A stretch of DNA of 64,000 bases from assembly GCF_000328665.1 (NCBI RefSeq), contig NC_019977.1:2100011-2164010 (forward strand). Reading direction: 5' to 3'. The translations under genes and the position numbers were made by a program. The notes below the pieces were generated by a model. That model saw only the letters and a program-made list of their open reading frames with translations, was not told the origin of the DNA and did no database searches. This DNA comes from Methanomethylovorans hollandica DSM 15978 (GTDB lineage: Archaea; Halobacteriota; Methanosarcinia; Methanosarcinales; Methanosarcinaceae). Positions 35,818-45,974 of the stretch are shown here, piece after piece (within the stretch, counting starts at the first letter, position 1; each line of letters starts with the position of its first letter).

Positions 35818-36582
35818 CTACACCAGCAGCAATCCCCGCTGCCAGTCGTTCACAATGCGTATACCTACCCGTGTATCGTCTACCTCTCCTTTCTTTTTAA
35901 GGCAGTTTGCCTGCCGGCCAATGAGTTCGAGCACATCATAAGAGTCCTGGCTCTCGATGGTCACCTTGTAGAAGGCTTCCAGGGCAGTTCTGTTCTCAGC
36001 ACACATTTTCTCTATGATCTTCAAAGCCACCCCTATGGGATCCTTCAGATGAGTAGCGTCCTTTATACCAAGCATCCCCTGAATGTATTCGTCATGCTCA
36101 TCAAAAGGTATCACTCCCGGGGTATCGATGAACTTGATCCGGGAACCAGCATTCACGAGCTGTACCCCTTTTGTGTGGCCTGAGATGGAAGAAGTGCTGG
36201 TTCTGTGCCTTCCTACCACGCCATTGATTACGGAAGATTTCCCGGTATTGGGATATCCAAGGCTTCCGACAAGTATGTCCCGGTCCTTAATGTTGGCGAG
36301 TTCAAGGATCCTGTGCCTTAGCATTGTTGTGCCGAACCTCTCTTTGCTGGATATGAATACAACAGGAGCAATCTTAGACAGGAGGGATTTCTTTTTCTCA
36401 AGGGTTTCCTGAGATACAAGATCACATTTGCTCATGACTATGATAAAAGGTTTCTTTGCACGTACTATTTCAGCTTCCACCTCGCTGTTCCTTGTCTCAT
36501 CCGGAAAACGGGCATCTACCACTTCAAGCAGGACATCAGCCTTTCTGATGACATCCTTTACCATTACCTTGTAGCTTGCCAT
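35818..36582 (-). CDS. Circularly permuted GTPase (YlqF/YawG-like)
   Basis: A 254-residue cytoplasmic GTPase with motifs in permuted order: G4 (VMSKCDL, about 49-55) and G5 (FISSKE) come before G1 (GYPNTGKSS, about 108-116), G2 and G3 (DTPG). The N-terminal DVLLEVVDARFPDETRN segment is typical of the ribosome-assembly GTPases of this group (RbgA, Nog2, archaeal MJ1464-like). It probably acts in large-subunit assembly (family knowledge). Confidence 0.88.
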   Translation of the reverse strand: MASYKVMVKDVIRKADVLLEVVDARFPDETRNSEVEAEIVRAKKPFIIVMSKCDLVSQETLEKKKSLLSKIAPVVFISSKERFGTTMLRHRILELANIKDRDILVGSLGYPNTGKSSVINGVVGRHRTSTSSISGHTKGVQLVNAGSRIKFIDTPGVIPFDEHDEYIQGMLGIKDATHLKDPIGVALKIIEKMCAENRTALEAFYKVTIESQDSYDVLELIGRQANCLKKKGEVDDTRVGIRIVNDWQRGLLLV

Positions 36583-36651
36583 GGTACACGTAATGCTCCA
36601 TGAGCATATAAGGATGTCAGAATAGGCCCTCGATAGAAGTCCGGTCTACAA

Positions 36652-37962
36652 TTATTTTTCATTCCCGGAGGCAGAAAAGGTGTCTATTCTTCTTGCAAGC
36701 CTATAGGAAATATCCGACAGATAAGCAGTACCCCATGCAGCCACAACAAGTGCACCAAGCAGATCAAAGAACATATCACGCATCGTATCATCAATCCCGT
36801 GCTGTGTTAAAAACGCATCCATCTCAAACTTAGCTACCATCTCATCTGTAAGGAATTCGAGGATCTCCCATATTACACCTGCTGCGAGGATGAAAAGAAG
36901 GATGAATACAAACATGAATTTGGGAGGTATGTATAACTCATCAGTGTAGATATCAATGGCCCTTATCACCACATATCCTGCAGCTGCAATTACACTTGCA
37001 GAAAGTGCATGGGTCAGGTTGTCCCATCTTGCTACTGTTTCATAGAATGACACAGTACCTAGCGTATGCAAGAAAACGGCAAGAGTGATCCACAATGCCA
37101 GGCTGGGATCGAGTGAGATATAGTATTTATGGGTAAGGACAATTGGCACAAAAGTAATGCCCAATGCTATAATTGCATTAAGTACTACATGGGTGTCCTT
37201 CAAATATATCCCAACGAACATCATTATCAACAGACATGCCTGCATGACCCTTGTTGCAAGCTCTAGTTTTTTTTTCGATATACCAAGCAATTTACGGATA
37301 GGTTCAGGTGGTCTAGCTGATGTGTATGCGGGAACGTCCCGTTCATCCTTTGAGGGAAATCTAACTATACTGGGAATAGATCCTCCTCTGGATCTAAAGT
37401 ACCATCCAAAGATAAGACCTGCGACAATACCTGCAACTGTAGCATACATGAACTCATACATTACCGCAGTGTTGACAGCTTCCTTGGACCTGCCATCTAG
37501 AATGAAACTTGTTCCAATATTTGTGTCCAGTAACCATTGCATAAGGTACCATAGACCCGATATTGCAAGAGTGGTAATGAAAACGAAAAGAATTGCAAAT
37601 TTGTGATTCATTTTCACAGAAGTGAACCAGTTGATCTCTGCAGCTAACAGCAGTGCAATAGTTGCTACTGAGATATAATGAAGTATACTGCTGGAAAAAA
37701 ACTGATAATCTATTGCATTTCCAACTATTGGTAATGCAACTAACATTAAAAGATACCATGGTGGCATGATTGACAAATTCTTAAAGAACAATGCTGGAAG
37801 GAGTATTATACAGATAGCGAATGAACTAAGGATACCCCATGTATATCTGCCATCCATAAAATCCATGAAGGTCAGAAAAACCAGGCCCGATAGGATCATC
37901 CAGGATAAGATCGCATTTCTAGAGGTATTTAAAAGAAGTTTGCTAAGCTTATCTCTGTCCAT
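36652..37962 (-). CDS. DUF2238 (YjdF-like) multi-span membrane protein
   Basis: A 436-residue integral membrane protein with about eleven or twelve hydrophobic segments. The C-terminal half holds the DUF2238 core: YETVARWDNLTHALSASV, GVIWEILEFLTDEM and DTMRDMFFDLLGAL. Conserved Asp/His/Glu within membrane helices suggest metal or lipid chemistry, but no function is established. The N-terminal half has only hydrophobic helices. It is divergent from the RND exporter operon. Confidence 0.75.
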   Translation of the reverse strand: MDRDKLSKLLLNTSRNAILSWMILSGLVFLTFMDFMDGRYTWGILSSFAICIILLPALFFKNLSIMPPWYLLMLVALPIVGNAIDYQFFSSSILHYISVATIALLLAAEINWFTSVKMNHKFAILFVFITTLAISGLWYLMQWLLDTNIGTSFILDGRSKEAVNTAVMYEFMYATVAGIVAGLIFGWYFRSRGGSIPSIVRFPSKDERDVPAYTSARPPEPIRKLLGISKKKLELATRVMQACLLIMMFVGIYLKDTHVVLNAIIALGITFVPIVLTHKYYISLDPSLALWITLAVFLHTLGTVSFYETVARWDNLTHALSASVIAAAGYVVIRAIDIYTDELYIPPKFMFVFILLFILAAGVIWEILEFLTDEMVAKFEMDAFLTQHGIDDTMRDMFFDLLGALVVAAWGTAYLSDISYRLARRIDTFSASGNEK

Positions 37963-38212
37963 ATTACATCACTTAAATGTCAGGTCTAAACTTTATTGTG
38001 TAGTAGATAATGTTATAAGAATATATAAGTCTGTCAGAGTGCGGATTATCGAACTTCAGATCAATTATATTTCTCCGGTCTTTGTGCCGTGCACTTTTAA
38101 CATCTTTTGAGATCAAGTTTTCTCACATATAATAGTAGACTCATTATATTAATTAATGGTTGATAATAGCAAATTATATATTCATTTAGTATTGTACTAC
38201 TAACAGCATATC

Positions 38213-40537
38213 ATGTCTGTAAAACAAATATTTGAGAAAATTGGGGAATTTGTAGAAAAATCACCCAAAAAAATACTTGCGACAGCCATTATCTTGATGC
38301 TATTGTCATTCATAGGTGCAGGCCTGATAGAACAGAGAAGCGGTACAGATACATTTGTTAAAAAGAATTCTGAGACATACCAGAACTATGACCATCTATA
38401 CAAACAAAACTTTGGTAGTGAGGTCATAGTTGTACTTGTGGAATCTGATGATGTAAGAGAGTCCGAAGTGTTGGAGGCCATTAACAGCTTTGACAGGATA
38501 ATTGAGCAAGACAAGGATGTAGAGAATGTAGTCAGTATGGCATCGCTCATCAAAAGTGCATCCTATTCTGCAACAGGCCGTTCAGAGATTCCTGATGATA
38601 ACACCATCCTGACATTGATCGACCAATTGCCATCTGCTTACGTTGAGCAGTTCATGCCAGACACCACACATACGCTCATAATGATCCAGATGCCTGGCAG
38701 TATAAATGAAGATAACAAGAAAAGGGTCCTTGCTCAAGTAGAAAAAACAGTAGAGATAGTTGACTTTCCAGCAGGTACCACTGCTGTGGCCACTGGTGAG
38801 CCGGCATACATAATAGCGATGTCAGAAGAAATGACCTCCAGTCTTGGAAGCATGTTGTTCCTTGCTTTCGTTCTGATGATAATAGGGCTTAAGATAGTTT
38901 TCAGACATGTTAGATGGTCCTTGCTTCCAATACCGGTTATCCTTGTGGGCTTGATTTATACATTTGGAGCCATGGGTTTGCTGAGCATTCCCATGACTAT
39001 GGCATCAATGGCAGTATTTCCAATCCTTATCGGACTGGGAGCAGATTATGCGATCCAGTTCCAGAGTAGGATCGAAGAGGAGCTCGCAAAGGGAGAGTCT
39101 GCCGAAGAGGCAATAATCGATACGATAAAACACACGGGGCCTGCAGTAGCTATTGCGGTCACGGCAACATCTTTAGGTTTTATAGCGCTGTTCATTTCTC
39201 CTGTTCCCATGATACAGGACTTTGGAAAGATGAGTCTTGTAGGAGTGATCCTGTGTTACCTTGTTGCAATGTTCGTGTTGGTCGCTCTACTATACAGGCT
39301 CGATAGAAGATCATTGGAAAAAGAAGCAGAAAAGAACTTGAAAAAAGAACTTAATGGAAATAAAACAACCGCAGAGCCAACAACAGAGCATAACTCACCT
39401 CTTGGGACATTCCTTGCAAGAGTTTCTCTGCTGACAACAAAACACTATATGATCGTCATCGTACTAGCATCTATTTTTGCAATTGCGGGACTATATGCAG
39501 ATGAACATGTCGGAGTACAGACAGACACAAAGGACTTTGTGCCTCAGGACATGCAGGCACTTCAGGACCTTAACAAGCTTAACAGGGTCATGGGGGGTAG
39601 CGACCAACTAAGTATAATAATCAGGGCAGACGACATAATGGACCCGGACCTGCTACAATGGATGGTCGATTTCAGTGAACTGGAAGAGGAACGCCACAAC
39701 CAGATAACAGGCTCTGGCAGCATTGGTTCATTAATATACTCTGGCTATGGCTCAATACCTTCTGATAAGGACACAGTAATTTCTATAACAGACAGTATGT
39801 CTTCTGTCATTACTGACCAGTACATTGAAGGCGGGAACCTTGGTGTTCTTAACCTTAAACTTGAGAGCAATCTGCAAACACAACAGGTATCTAATATCAT
39901 TGAGGCAGTTGAAAATGATCTGCAGTGGTATGCTCCTCCGCCTGGGGTCACAGTCACTGTCACGGGCAATAAAGTAACAGAAACTTCCATTATAGGTGCC
40001 CTTACATCAGGCAGGACTGCCATGGGTTACCTGGGAATGGCTATTATCTTTATAGGCATGTTACTGATCTACAGGGACTGGATGAAATCCCTGGCAACAA
40101 TACTGCCTATAGTGATGGTCACGGGATGGCTCGGCGGAGTGATGTACCTGTCGGGTATGGAATACAATCCGCTTACAGCCACACTCGGTGCTCTTGCAAT
40201 AGGGATAGGGGCAGAGTTCACTATCCTTATGCTGGAACGTTATTTTGAAGAACGTGACAGGGGACTGGAGCCACTTGATGCCATGGAGACGGCTGCACTT
40301 AGAATAGGACCAGCGATCCTTGCATCAGGTTTTACTGTGATATTCGGTTTTTCAGCTCTTGTAGCATCATCATTCCCAATGCTGCGTGGTTTTGGGATCG
40401 TTACGGTGATAGCTGTAGCTTTTTCATTATTCAGCACCATTGTCGTCCTGCCACCTATTATGGTTAACCTAGACAGGTGGAGATCAGGACGCAAAGCATC
40501 AAAAAAATATATAGAAGATAATAAGGTGAATATATGA
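38213..40537 (+). CDS. RND/MMPL-family exporter (HAE3 type)
   Basis: A 774-residue membrane protein with two RND halves: one N-terminal helix plus a large outer loop, then five helices (AMSEEMTSSLGSMLFLAFVL onward), repeated after about residue 400. GLGADYAIQFQSRIEEEL and AIGIGAEFTILMLERYFEE are the matching helix-4 motifs with Asp/Glu for proton coupling. This archaeal HAE3 branch exports hydrophobic compounds such as lipids; the substrate is unknown. Its stop overlaps the start of the surface-protein gene by 4 bp (ATGA), and a TrmB regulator follows, so the three form one operon. Confidence 0.88.
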   Translation: MSVKQIFEKIGEFVEKSPKKILATAIILMLLSFIGAGLIEQRSGTDTFVKKNSETYQNYDHLYKQNFGSEVIVVLVESDDVRESEVLEAINSFDRIIEQDKDVENVVSMASLIKSASYSATGRSEIPDDNTILTLIDQLPSAYVEQFMPDTTHTLIMIQMPGSINEDNKKRVLAQVEKTVEIVDFPAGTTAVATGEPAYIIAMSEEMTSSLGSMLFLAFVLMIIGLKIVFRHVRWSLLPIPVILVGLIYTFGAMGLLSIPMTMASMAVFPILIGLGADYAIQFQSRIEEELAKGESAEEAIIDTIKHTGPAVAIAVTATSLGFIALFISPVPMIQDFGKMSLVGVILCYLVAMFVLVALLYRLDRRSLEKEAEKNLKKELNGNKTTAEPTTEHNSPLGTFLARVSLLTTKHYMIVIVLASIFAIAGLYADEHVGVQTDTKDFVPQDMQALQDLNKLNRVMGGSDQLSIIIRADDIMDPDLLQWMVDFSELEEERHNQITGSGSIGSLIYSGYGSIPSDKDTVISITDSMSSVITDQYIEGGNLGVLNLKLESNLQTQQVSNIIEAVENDLQWYAPPPGVTVTVTGNKVTETSIIGALTSGRTAMGYLGMAIIFIGMLLIYRDWMKSLATILPIVMVTGWLGGVMYLSGMEYNPLTATLGALAIGIGAEFTILMLERYFEERDRGLEPLDAMETAALRIGPAILASGFTVIFGFSALVASSFPMLRGFGIVTVIAVAFSLFSTIVVLPPIMVNLDRWRSGRKASKKYIEDNKVNI

Positions 40538-41643
40538 TCACTCTTAAAAATTTAAAGTTTATTTCGATCGCAATTCTATTACTCAGTAGTATGCAGTTTG
40601 CATCTGCGGGTATAGACGAGAATGTTGTCGCTGAAATTGCAAGCGATTACTATGATGTGTACGGATCTCCTAATCTGATAGCAAACCTCGCTTGTGATGA
40701 AGTGTTTGAGAGAGGAGAAAAAGGCATCCTTTATGTGAATATACTGAACAATGGGCAGATCACAGGATTTGAAGCCAATGAGGATGAGATAGAAGATGAT
40801 ATAGATGAGTACGGTGAAACACTCACCCGCACTTATATGTCAAGCGAACTTCTGTCAGACCGGGCGATAACAACAGCAGATTCTATGACAGCAACACTTT
40901 CACTTGTTGACCCCGATGCTCCCATAAAGATAGAACAGGATACTTTACTCCTGGGTTCACTGAACGCCGGCAAATCCCTATCTACACCCGCCGAATTCCC
41001 TATAGAAATATACGACAATGCAAAAGCTGGCACTTACGATCTGCAGCTTTATATTGCATACAGGTCCCAGAAGGATTCTGCGGTAACACCTCCTTACGGT
41101 GATACCAACTACTGGTATGAGGATATGAACCAGACAATGATCCTTCAAGTAGTCGTTGAAGAAGAACCGTATTTCAGGATAGATAATGTTGAATCTGATC
41201 TGCGGGCTGGCGATGAAAAAACCATCAATGTAACATATACCAATACAGGAGAGCAGATAGCACGTGAATGTATTGCAAGGATAAGTGTTGTAGATCCTTT
41301 CACAACCACAGACGATCAGGCATATCTGGGAGACATGCATCCCGGCGAGTCAAGGACCGCAATATTCGATCTCAATGTGGCAAAAGATGCGACCGTAAAG
41401 GAGTATTCAATAAGCAGTGAGATAAAATATAAGGACGAACAAGATAAAAGCCAATATTCGGATAATCTTAAATTACCTGTGTATGTTGGTCCTGCAGAAT
41501 CCCTTAATGCCTCTGTTGCAGTTGGACTTGTGCTTCTTGTAGGTATCATCGGTACTCCGGTATATATGATCTCCAGGAAGAGGAAGCAGAATAATTACAA
41601 GAAATATCTGGATAACAAAGAAACAAAGGCAAATGACAAATAA
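40534..41643 (+). CDS. Membrane-anchored COG1361-type surface protein
   Basis: A 369-residue exported protein: signal peptide to about residue 26, a region of beta-sandwich character, a CARDB/NEW3-like module (about 205-320: YFRIDNVESDLRAGDEKTIN), one membrane span near 328-350 and a basic cytoplasmic tail (RKRKQNNYKKYL). COG1361 proteins are envelope components of Methanosarcinales. Overlap with the RND gene suggests it works as the exporter's outer partner, much as periplasmic adaptors do in bacteria (inference). Confidence 0.82.
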   Translation: MITLKNLKFISIAILLLSSMQFASAGIDENVVAEIASDYYDVYGSPNLIANLACDEVFERGEKGILYVNILNNGQITGFEANEDEIEDDIDEYGETLTRTYMSSELLSDRAITTADSMTATLSLVDPDAPIKIEQDTLLLGSLNAGKSLSTPAEFPIEIYDNAKAGTYDLQLYIAYRSQKDSAVTPPYGDTNYWYEDMNQTMILQVVVEEEPYFRIDNVESDLRAGDEKTINVTYTNTGEQIARECIARISVVDPFTTTDDQAYLGDMHPGESRTAIFDLNVAKDATVKEYSISSEIKYKDEQDKSQYSDNLKLPVYVGPAESLNASVAVGLVLLVGIIGTPVYMISRKRKQNNYKKYLDNKETKANDK

Positions 41644-41666
41644 AAGTATCCTGTGAAAGTATTATT

Positions 41667-42464
41667 ATGAACAACTTGATAGAATCACTTCAACAACTAG
41701 GTCTGACAACCTACGAAGCTAAAGTGCTCATAGCACTTACACGCTATGGTAGCGGAACTGTGGCGGATATCCATGCATTATCGGGTATCCCCCGCTCTGC
41801 CGTGTACGGGGTGATCACCAAACTTGACGATAAAGGAATTATCGAGACACAGCATACCAAACCCATGCGTTACAGAACACTATTTCCGAACCAGATCATT
41901 GACAGGCTGAAAGTGAATTATGAAAATGCTGTTGAAACATCTCTTGAGCAACTTGAGAAGATTTATCATGCACCTGATACCTTAGTAGAGGAAGATGGAG
42001 TATGGAACATCAGTGGTGTGAAGAACGTTACTGATAAGATAGTCCAGATGCTGGACTCGGCTAAAGAAGAAATAATACTTGCATTAACCTATCCTTCTTT
42101 GGACAAGGCCACCGAAACATATCCTGTCATGGAGATCATCACAACAAAACTTCAGGAAAAGATAGATAAGGGTCTTAAAGTAAAGATCACTATCAATGAA
42201 CAGCAGGCAAGATGTGGTCAGCAGACAGGTAAAAATCCTATTTGTGGTGCAGAGGTAAGAGTCTATTCCACAGAAGACAGCGCTCATCCTTTGAAGGGGG
42301 GAATTATTGTGATCGATGATAAAGAACTTCTTATCGTCACAGTTAAAGATGATCCTACTCCCCCTAACCTTACTGCCACATGGTACAACGGAAAGGAACA
42401 GGTTTCAATTTTCAGGCATTTTATAGAGGTAGAATGGAATGCATCCAGACCTCTGGAACGCTGA
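41667..42464 (+). CDS. TrmB-family transcriptional regulator
   Basis: A 265-residue protein: N-terminal winged helix (LTTYEAKVLIALTRYGSGTV, ADIHALSGIPRSAVYGVITKL), a linker coiled segment (about 90-105) and a C-terminal effector domain of the TrmB type (MLDSAKEEIILALTYPSL, then KGLKVKITINEQQ and a final GKEQVSIFRHF). It closes the RND/surface-protein operon, so it probably senses the exported compound and controls the operon. The ligand is unknown. Confidence 0.85.
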   Translation: MNNLIESLQQLGLTTYEAKVLIALTRYGSGTVADIHALSGIPRSAVYGVITKLDDKGIIETQHTKPMRYRTLFPNQIIDRLKVNYENAVETSLEQLEKIYHAPDTLVEEDGVWNISGVKNVTDKIVQMLDSAKEEIILALTYPSLDKATETYPVMEIITTKLQEKIDKGLKVKITINEQQARCGQQTGKNPICGAEVRVYSTEDSAHPLKGGIIVIDDKELLIVTVKDDPTPPNLTATWYNGKEQVSIFRHFIEVEWNASRPLER

Positions 42465-42670
42465 GGAAATGCCATATTTTGAACATTCCTATCCCATTGA
42501 ACTCACATTGTGTGCCTTCTTTCATCCCTTTAAATATCTATTCACTGAAAACATAAGGAGACCATTATATTAGACCGCAGATCTAATGAGGTTATTTGCT
42601 GTCCTCTTTGTATTGGATATATTTTTTGGAATCAGTACATTTATGAGCCTTCCCGCCGTCCCTACTATTA

Positions 42671-44176
42671 ATGAAGGATAGTGAAAAGGAAATTATTTCC
42701 ACTCTTAAGTATGTCTGCCACATGAAACATGAGTTCATGCTGTCGGAGATAAAGAATTACATTACAAGTGACATGTCCGTAGAACAGATCTATGATATTA
42801 TTAAGCCATTTCTGTACGAGCTGGACATTGATGCCATTCCGGAAGGTGCTGATTTCAGAATGAGGCTGTCTCCTCCTGCAACAGTGATGCAACTTACCGA
42901 GGAAGAAGTAAAGAAAACTGAGATTTTCTTAAGGTCTGCAGTGGTGTCGGCAAAACTGCAAACAGTTATCGAGCAATACATCAGCAAAAAGACCGCAAAG
43001 CAGTGGGATGATCCGGTCGTTCTGGACAGGATCAGAAAAGCAGTCGTAGGTCAGAAGAACGCTTATTGGAGAGAAGGCAGTTCCAGGAAGATCTCTTATG
43101 AAAAAGGCTACAATGTGCTGGGATACCTTGCTTATCACTTCCCGGTGTATTTTGTGCAGTTCCAGCATATGTTATATGACATGGCTCAGGCCGGTATTCT
43201 CAAAACACGCATGAAGATCCTTGATGTGGGCACAGGTCCGGGCACAGTGCCTCTGGCTATTGCCGATTTCTACAAAAGGCTGGAAGGTCGCAAGGCCGAC
43301 ATCTACTGTGTGGAACTGTACGATGAGAATATCGAGGCTTTCAACTCCCTTGTTCCAAACTATGCTTCGGATTCCATAAATCTGCACGAGCCTGTAAGAT
43401 CAGATATACGTAAAATAAAGCCAGAAAGTCTGCCTGAGAATATCGACCTTATGGTGTTCTCGAATGTGCTCAATGAGATAAAAGATATTACCATAGAGCA
43501 AAAAGCGGACATCGTGCTAAAAATGGCTCAAAGACTGGCATCTGATGGCAGTATACTTGTAATAGAGCCCGCAGACAGAGCAAACTCAGTGGAGCTACGC
43601 AGGCTGAGCATTGCGCTCAAGGAAGCTGGTCTTGGCATATATGCCCCATGTTCCTTCATATGGGGTGCAGGCTGCAGCCTTGAAGAATGCTGGAGCTTCG
43701 GGCAAAAGCAGGACATCAATCCAACACTCCTGATGCGCAAACTTGCAGAGTGTGATGAGCCGTACCGTTATATCAATACTGACATTAAGTACTCTTATTT
43801 TATAGTAAGAAAGGATGGCCTAACCAAAGAGTGCTACAGAGTCGCGCCCAAAGCAAAGTTTGCACGTTTCTCCAAAATGAGTACGCACAAAGATAAGCGT
43901 ATCAATGTAGTATGTTCCCTAATGTCAGGTGATCTGGGTGATGAAAAGTACAGCCTTTACAAAATGTGCGACGGCACTTCCAGAAAAGCAGTCTATGCAG
44001 TAATTCCATGGCATAATGTGACTGAGGACAATAGTCTTATTAAACGGGCAGATTACGGAGAGATACTGGAGCTTTATGATGTACTCGTGAACTATAATAA
44101 GGAGAAGGATGCCTATAATCTTCTTCTTAGCAAAGGAAGTACAGTTTACCGGGCAGGTGATGAAAGAGACGATTAA
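42671..44176 (+). CDS. Rsm22-like SAM-dependent methyltransferase
   Basis: A 501-residue protein. The N-terminal 170 residues are helical; the Rossmann methyltransferase core follows: ILDVGTGPGTVPLAIADF (SAM motif I, about 183-200), YCVELYDENIEAF (motif II), IDLMVFSNVLNEI and GSILVIEPADRAN. A Cys cluster (PCSFIWGAGCSLEEC, about 322-336) matches the Fe-S-binding-like region of the Rsm22 family, mitochondrial and archaeal small-subunit assembly methyltransferases. No ribosome binding site is seen before the ATG. Confidence 0.75.
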   Translation: MKDSEKEIISTLKYVCHMKHEFMLSEIKNYITSDMSVEQIYDIIKPFLYELDIDAIPEGADFRMRLSPPATVMQLTEEEVKKTEIFLRSAVVSAKLQTVIEQYISKKTAKQWDDPVVLDRIRKAVVGQKNAYWREGSSRKISYEKGYNVLGYLAYHFPVYFVQFQHMLYDMAQAGILKTRMKILDVGTGPGTVPLAIADFYKRLEGRKADIYCVELYDENIEAFNSLVPNYASDSINLHEPVRSDIRKIKPESLPENIDLMVFSNVLNEIKDITIEQKADIVLKMAQRLASDGSILVIEPADRANSVELRRLSIALKEAGLGIYAPCSFIWGAGCSLEECWSFGQKQDINPTLLMRKLAECDEPYRYINTDIKYSYFIVRKDGLTKECYRVAPKAKFARFSKMSTHKDKRINVVCSLMSGDLGDEKYSLYKMCDGTSRKAVYAVIPWHNVTEDNSLIKRADYGEILELYDVLVNYNKEKDAYNLLLSKGSTVYRAGDERDD

Positions 44177-44312
44177 TGGTCTTTTTCTCTTATTTGATCT
44201 CACCGGGTGCTTTATTTACTAGCCGATAACTACGAATTGATTTGAAGTTTAAGAAGTTCTTTAATATGTGCACACCCATATTATGAATTGTCAGTTCAGG
44301 AGGGTGAAATTC

Positions 44313-45647
44313 ATGAGCAGATCACAATTCATAATATACGCATCATTAACTGTGCTTTTTGTATATATGGCAGTAGCAACAGTATTTGCAGGCAACACGG
44401 CAGTTTCCGAGCCTTCGATGGCGATTACAGATAAGGTAATATCTTCTACGGTAGGTGGCGTGATCTCCAATACAGGGACGATCACTGAAATGGATACGAT
44501 CAGCGTTGATCCCAGCTACTATAATACGATGTTGCAGCCCGGAACCAGTGAGAACTTCACCGTTACCGTGACCAACATGGAAGATGCTGCGATCACAGTT
44601 AATCCGACAATGGTTATCACACCATATACTTACAGTTTCATGGACGAGAGCTGGATCACAATAACTCCTGCACAGGAAGTTCTAGAGGCAGGAGAAAAGG
44701 CACAGTTCGGAATAAAGATATCTGTCCCTGAGGATGCTAAAGTAGGGAACTATGCTGCAACGCTGACCTTTATGGAAAATGTGCCTGAAGGAGATATACT
44801 GTACCAGGGATTCCCGGGCACTGTACAGTTAAACGTAGATGTCTGGATACCCCCTAAGGTGGAGATCCTCACAACGTACGTATACGACAGGGTTGAAGCA
44901 GGTAAAGTATACGACTATGAGATCATGCTCAGGAATACCGGTGATTCCGAAGTAACTATTGATCCGAAGCTTGTGGAGAACATGTACTACCCCTACCCCA
45001 TGAGCGCAGAAGCACGCCCGATGGCAATGGATTCTGCAGTATCTATGCCATATTATGGCGGATATGAGCAGGCCTTTGGAAAAGATGCGATCACCATAAC
45101 TGGTCCTTCAACCATAAAGCCTGGAGAAACAGTTGTTGTAAAGGTACAGGTTAAGGTACCTGCTGATGCAAAAGGAGATTTCTCCGGCAGCATAGATCTG
45201 AACATAGATGATCCGGGTATCCAGGATTATGAAGAGATGGTACACCTCAGCTTCCATGTGGCAGTGCAGCCTGAAAAGCCCTATGAGATCCCCTTTAAGG
45301 TAAATGACAATGGAACCGTCACTATTGAGCTAAGATCATATATATATGATGTGTATCCTTCAAACAGCATTGCAGATCCATCCTTTGAAGTAAAGCTCAC
45401 AGATCCAGATGGCAAGGAGGGCAAAGCTGTGCAGAAAGCTGTGCAATATGCAGGTTCAGTCACAATGGGAAATGTTCCCTATCCGGTATTCAAGGTATCC
45501 GGGAATAATTCAGAATATCAGGAATACTCAAAGAGCTATGTGGAAACATATACATTAAAGGCATCTGCAGGCCAATGGACACTGTCAGTAATGCCACATA
45601 ACACGGAGAACTTTGAGTACTCCATAAGTGCCGAACCTTCCCAATGA
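44313..45647 (+). CDS. Secreted surface protein with NEW3/CARDB-type modules
   Basis: A 444-residue exported protein. I start at 44313, where aggagggtg lies upstream, not at 44268. The signal peptide runs to about residue 26 (ending VFAGN). Two beta-sandwich modules (about 65-160 and 190-320) have the NEW3 pattern PGTSENFTVTVTN and PGETVVVKVQVKVPADAKG; a third, less regular domain ends the protein without a membrane anchor. It is probably an envelope-associated or released protein. Function unknown. Confidence 0.75.
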   Translation: MSRSQFIIYASLTVLFVYMAVATVFAGNTAVSEPSMAITDKVISSTVGGVISNTGTITEMDTISVDPSYYNTMLQPGTSENFTVTVTNMEDAAITVNPTMVITPYTYSFMDESWITITPAQEVLEAGEKAQFGIKISVPEDAKVGNYAATLTFMENVPEGDILYQGFPGTVQLNVDVWIPPKVEILTTYVYDRVEAGKVYDYEIMLRNTGDSEVTIDPKLVENMYYPYPMSAEARPMAMDSAVSMPYYGGYEQAFGKDAITITGPSTIKPGETVVVKVQVKVPADAKGDFSGSIDLNIDDPGIQDYEEMVHLSFHVAVQPEKPYEIPFKVNDNGTVTIELRSYIYDVYPSNSIADPSFEVKLTDPDGKEGKAVQKAVQYAGSVTMGNVPYPVFKVSGNNSEYQEYSKSYVETYTLKASAGQWTLSVMPHNTENFEYSISAEPSQ

Positions 45648-45650
45648 AAC

Positions 45651-45710
45651 GAGGTGAAGTTGCCAGCCTGACGGGAACTAGAGGGGAAGCTGGCACCTCA
45701 CACCTTTTTT
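45651..45710 (+). terminator. Stem-loop terminator with T tract
   Basis: GAGGTG ... TGCCAGC pairs with GCTGGCA ... CACCTC (45651-45697) with a 4-nt bulge and an internal loop, followed by cctttttt at 45703-45710. Confidence 0.7.
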
Positions 45711-45974
45711 ACTTCTATTGATATGGATGTTATCAATTAACAATAGGCCAGAGGGTTTTTGATCTATATTAAAACCGACCAGAAAGCTTCCAGGCACTTA
45801 TTTTTGATCTCCTGCTATCTTTAGCTGCATTACGGCATCAGAAATACCCCATAGATCATCACATCATGGAAGTATTACGTTTAAAATATTAGCACTTCAT
45901 TTTTATTCTATTAATTACATTAAATTAACTTGTGGACATTCCAGTCCATTTCCAAATCCGGAAGGTCAAGTCAG
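45711..45974. other. Intergenic remainder before the fusion gene
   Basis: About 265 bp after the terminator hold no gene. AT-rich DNA near 45890-45920 may contain the promoter of the next gene; ggaaggt at about 45960 is its ribosome binding site. Confidence 0.4.
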
